The notes under the pieces were generated by a model. The model was given only the letters and a program-made list of their open reading frames with translations. It did no database searches and was not told where the DNA came from. From assembly GCA_003561665.1 (NCBI GenBank), contig PWVY01000218.1, forward strand, positions 1 to 7,201: a stretch of DNA of 7,201 bases, read 5' to 3'. This DNA comes from Thermoplasmata archaeon. Lineage in GTDB: Archaea > Thermoplasmatota > SW-10-69-26. Positions 1-5,243 of this stretch are shown here, in pieces. The position numbers and the translations under genes are program-made. Every line of letters starts with the position of its first letter. Position 1 is the stretch's first letter.

Positions 1-283
1 CCGAAACCCGCTGCCCGAAGCGTTCTTCCAAAACGCTCTCCCCGTCCCGATCTTCGAGCCGTTCCTCCGTGGGCAGACGATCGACACGGTCCATCCTATC
101 GAGACCTTTCTCATGGAATCGTTCCTCGGCTGAATCTGCCATGATGCGGTCTTCGTCTTCACCGGTGGCTTCGAAGGCTCCCCCAATGGGGATGAATCCG
201 GTCGTGACGATTCCCGCGATTAGCACGATGATAAGCCTTGAGGGCTTCCGTTGCAGGGTTTCTCCTCCCAACGTTGGAATCAT
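1..283 (-). CDS. Hypothetical membrane-anchored or secreted protein, N-terminal part, cut by the left edge
   Basis: I do not recognise this protein. The frame is open from an ATG at 283 to the window edge and gives 94 residues. A TGA lies in the same frame four codons upstream, so the ATG at 283 is the first possible start. The N-terminus is a short polar stretch with basic residues (RKPSR), then a hydrophobic segment at about residues 17-36 (IIVLIAGIVTTGFIPIGGAF). This suggests a signal peptide or a single membrane anchor. The rest is very rich in Asp, Glu and Arg, with no cysteines, and would lie outside the membrane. No Shine-Dalgarno is visible; a T-run lies 12-18 bases upstream. Codon use is mixed, unlike the C-ending codons of the met genes. 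The hydrophobic-then-charged pattern makes sense only in this frame, which supports it over the overlapping ORFs on either strand. Confidence 0.62.
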   Translation of the reverse strand, partial: MIPTLGGETLQRKPSRLIIVLIAGIVTTGFIPIGGAFEATGEDEDRIMADSAEERFHEKGLDRMDRVDRLPTEERLEDRDGESVLEERFGQRVS

Positions 284-294
284 GACCCACGTTC

Positions 295-301
295 AAAAAA
301 A
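295..301 (-). terminator. Possible U-tract terminator of the met operon
   Basis: The minus strand reads seven Ts in a row here, 228 bases beyond the metE stop codon and just before the next gene. Archaeal polymerase can stop at U-rich tracts without a hairpin, so this could end the met transcript. A single tract of seven is weak evidence, and it could equally be part of the upstream region of the next gene. Confidence 0.3.
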
Positions 302-419
302 TGGGGTGCAAACAGTTGGTTGCAGTACCGTCAGTGGTTCTCCTGGTTGCGAGCGAAACGGGCTGCATCCGGTTTAAGCTCTGCTCGCCCCAGGGCCACC
401 ATCGGATGCGGGCGTGGTT

Positions 420-446
420 GCCTCTCAAGCCGAGGAGGCGAGAGGC
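420..446 (-). other. Inverted repeat / RNA hairpin downstream of metE
   Basis: GCCTCTC at 420-426 is the exact reverse complement of GAGAGGC at 440-446. Inside, GCC (429-431) pairs with GGC (437-439) around a GAGGA loop, leaving only two unpaired As at 427-428. The result is a stem of about ten pairs, 83 bases after the metE stop codon. It is not followed by a T-run on the minus strand, so it is not a standard intrinsic terminator. It may protect the 3' end of the transcript or be a protein site. Confidence 0.4.
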
Positions 447-528
447 TCAGGGGTTAATCTGGATCTTGTGCTTACTTTGACTCAAGGCTCATAGGGCTCC
501 AAGGCGATGGATGCGGGAGGGTCTGTTG

Positions 529-1731
529 TCAAAGGCCGAGGTCTTGTTTGACTTGGTTGGCGCCTTGGACGAGGCTTTGCATCTTTTTGTGGCTGATGTC
601 CCAGGTGCGGGTGCGTAGGCCGCAGTCGGTGCAGGGCCAGATTTTGGTGGGGTCGTCGTCGAAGAGGTTGAGGGCGTAGCGGATCCTGTCGGCGACGAGG
701 TTGGGGGGTTCGATGTCGTTGGTGTGGATGTCGACGACGCCGAGGCCGATGGCGGCGTTGGTGTCGTGTTCTTTGAAGGCGTCGAGCATGTGGTACCCGT
801 TGCGGGTGTCGCGGTCGGTGCCTTGTTTCCAGCTGTCGCGGTTGGCGAGTTCGAGGGCGAATTCGCTGCATCCGTCGAGTTCGAGGATGTGGGGGAAGAG
901 GTTGTTGTAGTCGCTAAAGCAGATGTGGGTGCTAAAGCGGCATTGGTGGGTGAGGCCTTGGATGCTTTCGTTGAAGGCTTCGACGAAGAGGGGGACTTCG
1001 TCGGGGTGCGTGGTGACGGCGGGTTCGTCGATTTGGATCCAGGTGGCGCCGTTGTCGATGAGGGCTTGGATGTTGGGGCGGATGAGGTTGCGTGCGACGT
1101 CGATGGTGAATTCGTGGCGTGCGTTGGCTTGGGCTTGTTTTGCTTGGGGGGTGCCGGGGTGGATGTCTGCTTCGTGGAGGTGTTTTCGGAGGTAGTGTTC
1201 GTCGAAGCTCCAGTCGACGATGGTGTAGGCGCCGGTGATGGGGGTTTTGATGGGTTTGTTGGCGTGGGTTTGGATGGTGTCTTGTTCTTGGGTGTGGTAG
1301 GGTTGGGTGAGGCTGGGTTCGTTGGTGACGGCGGCTTTGTTCCAGTATTTGTTGTCGAAGCTTCGGCAGTAGCCCCGGAATTGGAAGCCTTCGCTGTGGG
1401 TGACGGGGTAGCGGTACATCTCGCTTCGGTGTTGTTCGCCGTCGTAGACCCAGTCGAGGCCGGCGTGTTCTTGGAGTCGGATGGCGAAGAGGCTGGCATA
1501 GCTTGTGAGTTGGTCGATCTCTTGCGCTGTGAAGCCGTCGCGTTTCGTGTTGAGGAGGCTTAGGAGGGGTTTGGCTTCGTGTTCGATGCCGAGTCGTTGG
1601 CTCCAGGTTTTGGCGTGTTGGATGTCTTCCTCGGTGAGGGGGTCGTCGCGTTTGGGTTTGACGCTCCATTCGGGTTTGGCTAGAGAGCCGATCTCGTGGA
1701 GGACGAGTTCGTCGTGGTTGGGGGGCGTCAT
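529..1731 (-). CDS. metE: Cobalamin-independent methionine synthase, catalytic (MetE C-terminal-type) protein
   Basis: This 400-residue protein matches the zinc-binding half of cobalamin-independent methionine synthase, which transfers a methyl group from a methylated pterin (or a corrinoid in some archaea) to homocysteine to form methionine in the cytoplasm. The zinc ligands are all visible: HIC gives H269 and C271, E294 lies in LELANRD, and C370 lies in CTDCGLRTR. The IQIDEPA motif (232-238) and GLGVVDIHTNDIE (329-341) are typical of the barrel. Bacterial MetE is about 750 residues with two barrels; here the second barrel-like protein is the next gene upstream. The ATG at 1731 overlaps that gene's TGA (ATGA at 1728-1731), which points to coupled translation and fixes the start. 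Codons are almost all C- or A-ending. The role is well supported; the methyl donor is inferred to be a folate because metF is in the same operon. Confidence 0.93.
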   Translation of the reverse strand: MTPPNHDELVLHEIGSLAKPEWSVKPKRDDPLTEEDIQHAKTWSQRLGIEHEAKPLLSLLNTKRDGFTAQEIDQLTSYASLFAIRLQEHAGLDWVYDGEQHRSEMYRYPVTHSEGFQFRGYCRSFDNKYWNKAAVTNEPSLTQPYHTQEQDTIQTHANKPIKTPITGAYTIVDWSFDEHYLRKHLHEADIHPGTPQAKQAQANARHEFTIDVARNLIRPNIQALIDNGATWIQIDEPAVTTHPDEVPLFVEAFNESIQGLTHQCRFSTHICFSDYNNLFPHILELDGCSEFALELANRDSWKQGTDRDTRNGYHMLDAFKEHDTNAAIGLGVVDIHTNDIEPPNLVADRIRYALNLFDDDPTKIWPCTDCGLRTRTWDISHKKMQSLVQGANQVKQDLGL

Positions 1732-2711
1732 GCGTGATCACCTTGGAGCTTTCGTTGGGCGGTGTGTGCGGTTTGTCCGAGGAGGCGGAGTTTTTTGCGG
1801 GCGATGGGTTCGGGGAGGTGTTCGAGCGGCCCGGTGGGGGTGATGTAGAGGGTGTGGGGTTGGGTGGTTTCGAGGGTTTCGTCGATGGTGGCTATGAGGA
1901 GGTCTTCGCGTTCGAGGAGGCTTGCTCGGGCGTCGATGATGCCGATGCCGAGCGCGCGGTCGGTGGGGTGGTTTTCGAGGGCGTCGTGGGGGGTTTGGTG
2001 GAGGTCGATGAGGGTGCCGTGGAGGGGTTGTTGGTGGATGTGTTCGAGGTGGGGTGTGGCGTTTTGGAAGGGGAGGTGGAGGAGGAGGGTGTGGGGGGTG
2101 TCGTGGTGGTTGTGGAGGGGGGTGAGGGTTTCGAGGAGGGGTGTGGGGTTGGGGTGGGTGGAGAGCCAGGGGTCGGTGAGGGCGATGGTTCTCGTGCCGC
2201 GTTCGTGGAGGCGTTCTAGGAGGGTGGGGTAGAGGGTTCGTGCGAGGGTGTGGGCGTGTTCGGTGTTGGGGTAGGTGTCGTGTTCGGTTTTGTTGGCGGT
2301 GATCCAGGCGGTGGGGCTGGGGAGGGTGGTGAGACCGTTTTGGGTGGGGATGCGTGGGGCGTGGCGGGTGAGGAAGGTGGGGAGGGCGTCCGCCTTGAGG
2401 GTGGGTTCGTCTTGGATGGTGGGTTGGCGGTAGAAGGTGTTGGTGTCGAGGAAGCGGGTGAGGGTGTCGGGTTGGATGTTGTTGAGGAGGGGGGTTAGGG
2501 GGCGGAAGGGGTCTTGCCAGGTGATGTGGCCGGTGGCGGGGGTGGGGTAGTGGTGGAGGGTTTGTGTGCCGATGAGGGCTTCGGTGTCGCGGGTTTGGTG
2601 TTCGTGGAGGGTTTCTTTGGTGGTGCGGTTGCGGTCGTAATCGCGGGTGGTTTGGACGAGGGTTTGGCTTCGGGGGTAGGTGCCGGGGAGGAGGGGTTGG
2701 ATTGTGGTCAT
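1728..2711 (-). CDS. MetE-like partner protein with lost zinc ligands
   Basis: This 327-residue protein is a degenerate relative of the MetE barrel. It begins LLPGTYPRSQTLVQTTRDYD, like the GSYPRP start of archaeal MetE proteins. Later it keeps IGIIDARASLLERED (256-270), matching GLGVVDIHTNDIE in the catalytic protein. The catalytic positions are changed: HxC becomes H212-L-P214, the IDEPA position reads TDPW (179-182), and the DCGLRTR cysteine region reads TPTGPLEHLP. It should therefore not bind zinc in the usual way. By analogy with the N-terminal barrel of full MetE, it may help bind the folate donor or hold the catalytic subunit. It overlaps metF by ATGA at 2708-2711 and the catalytic metE by ATGA at 1728-1731. 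Composition is odd: 27 His but only 6 Lys, in step with CAC, ACC, CTC and CCC codons. Family membership is fairly sure; the role is inferred. Confidence 0.75.
   Translation of the reverse strand: MTTIQPLLPGTYPRSQTLVQTTRDYDRNRTTKETLHEHQTRDTEALIGTQTLHHYPTPATGHITWQDPFRPLTPLLNNIQPDTLTRFLDTNTFYRQPTIQDEPTLKADALPTFLTRHAPRIPTQNGLTTLPSPTAWITANKTEHDTYPNTEHAHTLARTLYPTLLERLHERGTRTIALTDPWLSTHPNPTPLLETLTPLHNHHDTPHTLLLHLPFQNATPHLEHIHQQPLHGTLIDLHQTPHDALENHPTDRALGIGIIDARASLLEREDLLIATIDETLETTQPHTLYITPTGPLEHLPEPIARKKLRLLGQTAHTAQRKLQGDHA
2138..2158 (+). repeat. Canonical G-quadruplex motif on the template strand
   Basis: The plus strand has four G-runs (4, 4, 4 and 3 Gs) separated by loops of 3, 2 and 1 bases. 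This fits the usual G-quadruplex pattern. It lies inside the MetE-like partner gene on the strand used as template, so the mRNA would be C-rich and could not form it. It probably follows from the extreme codon bias of that gene rather than selection for the structure. Confidence 0.5.
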
Positions 2712-3694
2712 GGGGGTTCACGTGTTGGGGTGTTGGGGTGTTGGAGGTGGTGGAGTTCGAGGAGGCTTTGGAGGTTTTGGAGGAGGATTTCGCTGGCTTC
2801 GAAGTTGTAGCGCATGATGTGTTCGACGTTGATGCCGAGGGGGATGTTGAGGTTGTGGTCGTGGGCGTGGGTGAGGATGTCGCGTAGGGTGTGTTCGGCG
2901 ATGCGGGTGCTTCGTTCGAGGGGGCGGGCGTGGGGGGCGTGGATCCATTGTTTGGCGGGTTTGGGGATGTTGACGCCGAGCCATTCGAGGAAGCGGGCGT
3001 CTTTTTTGCCGGTGATGGGGGCGAAGCTGAGGAAGATGGGGGCGGGTTGTGTGTTGGTTTGTTGGCAGGCGTGGTGGTAGTCGGTGAGGAGTTGTTGGGT
3101 GCTTTGGGCTTCGTAGATGACTTGGCTGGTGAAGTATTCGATGCCGTGGTTTTGTTTTTGGATCATGCGTTGGGGTTCGTCGAGGGTGTCGCGGCGGCGG
3201 GTGGGGATGGTGATGCCGCCCAGGCATGCGTTGGTGTTGGTGTCGTTGGCGGTTTGTTGGGCGAGTTGGGCGGCTTGGGGGACGGTGGGGCCGGGGTAGT
3301 TGATGGTGCTTGTTTCGCCGCCGACGAGGATGAGGTTGGGGATGTCGAAGGTGGTGTAGGTGGTGTGGAACCAGGCTTGTTGTTCTTTGGGTGGGGCGTG
3401 GGCGATGACGTGGTTGGTGATGATCTCCGTGTCGTGGGTGCTGATGTCTTGGATGATTTTGCCGAATTGGCGGGGGTCGTATTTCTCCATGAAGCCGGCT
3501 TTCCTGTTGCCGTTTCGTTCTTCGTTTCTGATCTCGGGGATGTTGATGGCGTCGATGTCGTGGTCGGTGAGGAGGTTGGTGATGTAGGCGGCTTGGTCGG
3601 CGATCTCTTCGCGGGGTGCGCTTTGGTCGGGGGGGATGACTTCGTAGAGGACGAGGGGTTCGTTCCAGGCGCGGAGTTTCTCGGCGAAGGTCAT
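2708..3694 (-). CDS. metF: Methylenetetrahydrofolate reductase (MetF family)
   Basis: This 328-residue protein fits the MetF flavoprotein family, which reduces methylene-tetrahydrofolate to the 5-methyl form used by methionine synthase. The start VLYEVIPPDQ (15-24) matches the family FEFFPP segment with the conserved Glu at E18. LILVGGETS (121-129) lies where E. coli MetF has LRGD, so E127 stands in place of Asp120. FTSQVIYE (188-195) matches ITQFFFD, with Q191 kept, and FLSFAPITGKKDARFLEWLG (221-240) matches the ILPVSNFKQAKKF stretch. Length is slightly above the roughly 300 residues of E. coli MetF. The ATG at 3694 has no Shine-Dalgarno, and a TATA-like box lies about 45 bases upstream, so the leader is short. 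It is the first gene of an overlapping three-gene met operon. Its identity rests on by-eye motif alignment and strong context. Confidence 0.8.
   Translation of the reverse strand: MTFAEKLRAWNEPLVLYEVIPPDQSAPREEIADQAAYITNLLTDHDIDAINIPEIRNEERNGNRKAGFMEKYDPRQFGKIIQDISTHDTEIITNHVIAHAPPKEQQAWFHTTYTTFDIPNLILVGGETSTINYPGPTVPQAAQLAQQTANDTNTNACLGGITIPTRRRDTLDEPQRMIQKQNHGIEYFTSQVIYEAQSTQQLLTDYHHACQQTNTQPAPIFLSFAPITGKKDARFLEWLGVNIPKPAKQWIHAPHARPLERSTRIAEHTLRDILTHAHDHNLNIPLGINVEHIMRYNFEASEILLQNLQSLLELHHLQHPNTPTREPP
2723..2746 (+). repeat. Tandem 8-bp repeat in the 3' end of metF
   Basis: TGTTGGGG occurs twice in a row (2723-2738), followed by a third copy with one change, TGTTGGAG. The tract codes for the last residues of MetF (around HLQHPNTPT) just before the stop and the overlapping start of the next gene. 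A gain or loss of one unit would shift the frame. Confidence 0.6.
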
Positions 3695-3719
3695 GGTGGG
3701 GGTCTCACAACAGCCTTGT

Positions 3720-3736
3720 TATGCATCTCATGCATA
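3720..3736. promoter_or_regulatory. Perfect 17-bp palindrome, candidate operator of the met operon
   Basis: TATGCATCTCATGCATA is a perfect inverted repeat with 7-bp arms and a 3-bp centre. It lies 26-42 bases upstream of the metF ATG, directly abutting the TATA-like box and reaching to about the expected transcription start. A protein bound here would block initiation, which is a usual site for archaeal repressors. The HTH-CBS gene just upstream is the obvious candidate binder, but that link is inference. I found no second copy in the window. Confidence 0.55.
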
Positions 3737-3742
3737 TCTATA
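3735..3742 (-). promoter_or_regulatory. TATA-like box of the metF operon
   Basis: The minus strand reads TATAGATA here, in the most AT-rich patch between the HTH-CBS gene and metF. With the usual archaeal spacing of about 25 bases, transcription would start near 3713-3715, giving a leader of about 20 bases without a Shine-Dalgarno. The gene order also allows some read-through from the HTH-CBS gene. Confidence 0.45.
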
Positions 3743-3810
3743 CAATTCTCTATGAACCGGCTACATGTGGAATGCGATAAGTACCTTGGGGTGTGGGACG
3801 GGATGGCAAC

Positions 3811-4374
3811 CTATGCGTCTTGGATCGTTCCGATGAGGTCGCTCTTCGTCACGACGCCCACGACCTCACCGGCATCCATGATGAGCACGGCGGCGCGGGC
3901 TTCAAGCATGCGAACGGCGACCTCCACCGGTTCGTCGGGATCCATGGCCGGGAAGGGGGGCGCCATCACGGAAGCAACCGGCTCGCCGCCTAGGTCCTCC
4001 AAGCCTTCCTTGTTGAGGGCTTCGACGAGGCGTTCCTCCGTCAAGCTACCGACGGGTATCCCCTCTTGGAGCACGGGTAACTGCGAGAACCCTTGCTCGC
4101 GCATCAGCTCGACCGCTTCACGAAGGCTGGTTTCCGGGTCGACGTTCGTGACCGCCTCCGTCATCATCGAGCCCACGTTCACGATGCGCCCTTCCAACCG
4201 GTTGAGCGCGTCCACGAGGCGTTGCATCGTTGAGTACGATGGATCGACCTCGCCGGTTTCGATGCGGGCCACCATCGATTGGCTTACGGAGGCATGCTCC
4301 CCCAAAGCGGTCTGCGTGAGCCCGAGTTGTTGCCGTTTCTCTCGAAGGTCCTCTGGCCTCGGCAACGAGAGCAT
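3811..4374 (-). CDS. XRE-family HTH transcription regulator with two CBS domains
   Basis: This 187-residue protein has a helix-turn-helix of the XRE/Cro type at about residues 8-60 (LREKRQQLGLTQTALGEHAS, then VSQSMVARIETGEVDPSYST) followed by two CBS motifs. The first runs at about 67-121 (MMTEAVTNVDPETSLREAVE, then VGSLTEERLVEAL) and the second at about 134-185 (ending VVGVVTKSDLIGTI). CBS pairs bind adenosyl ligands such as AMP, ATP, S-adenosylmethionine or methylthioadenosine, so this should be a cytoplasmic ligand-responsive DNA-binding protein. The layout is common in archaea, where one relative (ThiR) controls thiamine genes. The ATG at 4374 is preceded by GGTGA at a 6-base spacing, which supports this start. 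It lies 116 bases upstream of the metF start on the same strand, so control of methionine genes is plausible. Codon use is mixed, unlike the met genes. The family is clear; ligand and targets are inferred. Confidence 0.93.
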   Translation of the reverse strand: MLSLPRPEDLREKRQQLGLTQTALGEHASVSQSMVARIETGEVDPSYSTMQRLVDALNRLEGRIVNVGSMMTEAVTNVDPETSLREAVELMREQGFSQLPVLQEGIPVGSLTEERLVEALNKEGLEDLGGEPVASVMAPPFPAMDPDEPVEVAVRMLEARAAVLIMDAGEVVGVVTKSDLIGTIQDA

Positions 4375-4552
4375 GACGATTCACCATCCTGCCGGGTACA
4401 TATCAGGTTGCCCTCTAACCGTTCGATGACGTATAGGCGTATGAGCCAGATCCGTGGTGGCCCGTCCGGTTGCTTAGTGGGTTTGCGGTTTCAGCGTGAT
4501 CCGGACCGTTTTCCCCTTGATCAGGCTGGCCGGGAGCGCCCCGGTGGAGGGG
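4375..4552. other. Intergenic region upstream of the HTH-CBS gene
   Basis: This gap holds the leader and probable promoter of the HTH-CBS gene and no gene that I can support. On the minus strand GGTGA (4381-4385) is a Shine-Dalgarno. CTATAC at 4431-4436 is a possible TATA box 57-62 bases before the ATG, and GATATGTAC at about 4398-4406 is another candidate. The plus strand has a direct repeat of CGTAT at 4430 and 4438, spaced 8 bases. I see no copy of the metF palindrome here. GTCCGG (4464-4469) and CCGGAC (4501-4506) form a loose inverted repeat. Confidence 0.45.
4530..4544 (-). other. Small hairpin just after the membrane-protein gene
   Basis: CCGGG (4530-4534) and CCCGG (4540-4544) form a five-pair stem with a 5-base loop, 8 bases beyond the stop codon of the membrane protein. 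No T-run follows on the minus strand, so a terminator role is only a possibility. Confidence 0.3.
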
Positions 4553-5083
4553 TCAGGTGAGGATGGCGATGCCTTGGATCGTGGCGAGGGTGAGGAGGAT
4601 GCTCCAGGCTGCGAGGCTGGTGGTCATCCAGAGGGTGACGGGGCCTCGTTTGGAGCCAAGGAGGAGGGCCAGGATGGCGGCGAGGTGAGAGCCGGTGAGC
4701 AGGGGGGATGCGATGGCGAGGGGTGCCAGGCCGTATTTTTTCCATAGGTTGCGTGCTCGCGCGGTGCGTTTGCTCTTGCTGGTTTTCGGGTGGTTTTGCC
4801 AGCGTTTTGCGAGGCGTTCGTGGAGGAGGATGGCGGCGTAGAGGGTTGCTGCGTTGCCGAGGGAGGCGGTGAGGGTGACGAGGATGGGGTCAAGGCCAAG
4901 GGCGAGCGCGGGTGGGATGACGAGGAGGATCTCGATCCAGGGGATGGCTGCGAGGATGAAGATGAGGGTGTATGCGAGGGCGTCGTTGGGGGTCGCGAGG
5001 GCTTGTTCGAGGACGGTATGGGGCTGGATGGTTGGGAGCCCGGGGAGTGGCACGGGCGCGCGGAAGGGGGAGGGGTTTGACAA
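4553..5083 (-). CDS. Small multi-pass membrane protein, likely Sm_multidrug_ex / COG2426 family
   Basis: The protein is about 176 residues from a TTG at 5083, or 166 from a GTG at 5053. Hydrophobic segments lie at about 36-57, 60-87, 120-142 and 148-175 (numbered from the TTG). A basic loop at 90-117 (KTSKSKRTARARNLWKKYG) is probably cytoplasmic. The segment IPWIEILLVIPPALALGLDP, with an acidic residue inside the first membrane helix, resembles the ELRGAIPLGLALG stretch of the family often annotated as small multidrug export protein; transport has not been firmly shown for most members. PLLTGSHLAAILALLLG fits its second half. No Shine-Dalgarno is seen at either start, so the start is uncertain. 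An in-frame TGA (5108-5110) separates it from the small ORF upstream. Codons are C-ending like those of the met genes. Membrane location is sure; the family name is moderately sure. Confidence 0.75.
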   Translation of the reverse strand: MSNPSPFRAPVPLPGLPTIQPHTVLEQALATPNDALAYTLIFILAAIPWIEILLVIPPALALGLDPILVTLTASLGNAATLYAAILLHERLAKRWQNHPKTSKSKRTARARNLWKKYGLAPLAIASPLLTGSHLAAILALLLGSKRGPVTLWMTTSLAAWSILLTLATIQGIAILT

Positions 5084-5107
5084 CGTTGCTTGGCTTCGGC
5101 CCGGGGG

Positions 5108-5203
5108 TCACGCGTCACGGTCCTCTTGGACGATGAGGATGTCCTCATCTGCTCGGAAGTTCACGCGGGCAGTCACATGTGTGTATCTCTCCTCCGTAGG
5201 CAT
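5108..5203 (-). CDS. Small hypothetical protein (31 residues)
   Basis: A short ORF starts at an ATG at 5203 and ends at TGA 5108-5110. It is preceded by GGAGGGAGGGAG (5209-5220) five bases before the ATG, the best Shine-Dalgarno in the window. The product starts MPTEERYTHVTARVNF and ends DILIVQEDRDA; it is acidic and has no membrane segment. The stretch TARVNFRADEDIL faintly resembles the strand and first helix of ribbon-helix-helix proteins, but it is too short to call. It starts 41 bases after the ATPase stop and ends 24 bases before the TTG of the membrane protein. It is in the same frame as that gene, so it could also be the N-terminal piece of a longer gene broken by the TGA. Codon use is mixed. 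Real translation is likely from the ribosome site; function is unknown. Confidence 0.42.
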   Translation of the reverse strand: MPTEERYTHVTARVNFRADEDILIVQEDRDA

Positions 5204-5208
5204 TGTTG

Positions 5209-5220
5209 CTCCCTCCCTCC
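5209..5220 (-). promoter_or_regulatory. Strong Shine-Dalgarno of the 31-residue ORF
   Basis: The minus strand reads GGAGGGAGGGAG, then five bases (CAACA), then ATG. This contains more than one overlapping GGAGG-like match to the 16S tail. It is the main reason to believe the short ORF downstream, since most other starts in the window lack such a site. Confidence 0.6.
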
Positions 5221-5243
5221 TCGGATAGTAGCCCTACGAGAGG

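Larger units (their letters stand above)
284..528. other. Intergenic gap between metE and the left-edge gene
   Basis: These 245 bases hold no coding region I can support. They carry one strong inverted repeat (420-446) and, on the minus strand, a run of seven Ts (295-301). A promoter for the left-edge gene should lie here. The only TATA-like stretch I see on the minus strand is GCTTAAAC near 372-379, about 90 bases from the start codon, which is far for an archaeal promoter. Confidence 0.5.

Noticed and set aside
69..377. A 102-codon open frame on the plus strand, and one of 89 codons on the minus strand (159-428)
   Set aside because: Neither has a recognisable fold. A third frame on the minus strand gives a signal or membrane segment followed by charged residues and continues out of the window, which is more gene-like.
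489..1499. A second long minus-strand frame of 336 codons inside metE
   Set aside because: It is almost entirely Ser, Thr, Pro and Ala, as expected for a shifted reading of C-rich codons.
724..1563. A 279-codon open frame on the plus strand
   Set aside because: It is antisense to the catalytic metE gene, which has all its zinc ligands. The Val/Gly/Asp-rich translation matches no family.
1731..3694. G/T repeats resembling a CRISPR array or minisatellite
   Set aside because: The repeated look comes from codon bias in real genes. There is no regular repeat-spacer spacing and the proteins read through without breaks.
2891..4429. A 512-codon open frame on the plus strand
   Set aside because: Its translation is a low-complexity string of Gly, Val, Glu and Asp. 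It is the mirror of metF and the HTH-CBS gene, whose C- and A-ending codons rarely produce stops on the other strand.
4400..4450. Possible tRNA T-arm around GTTCGATGAC
   Set aside because: The bases on either side do not pair into a five-pair stem, and no acceptor or anticodon arms can be found nearby.
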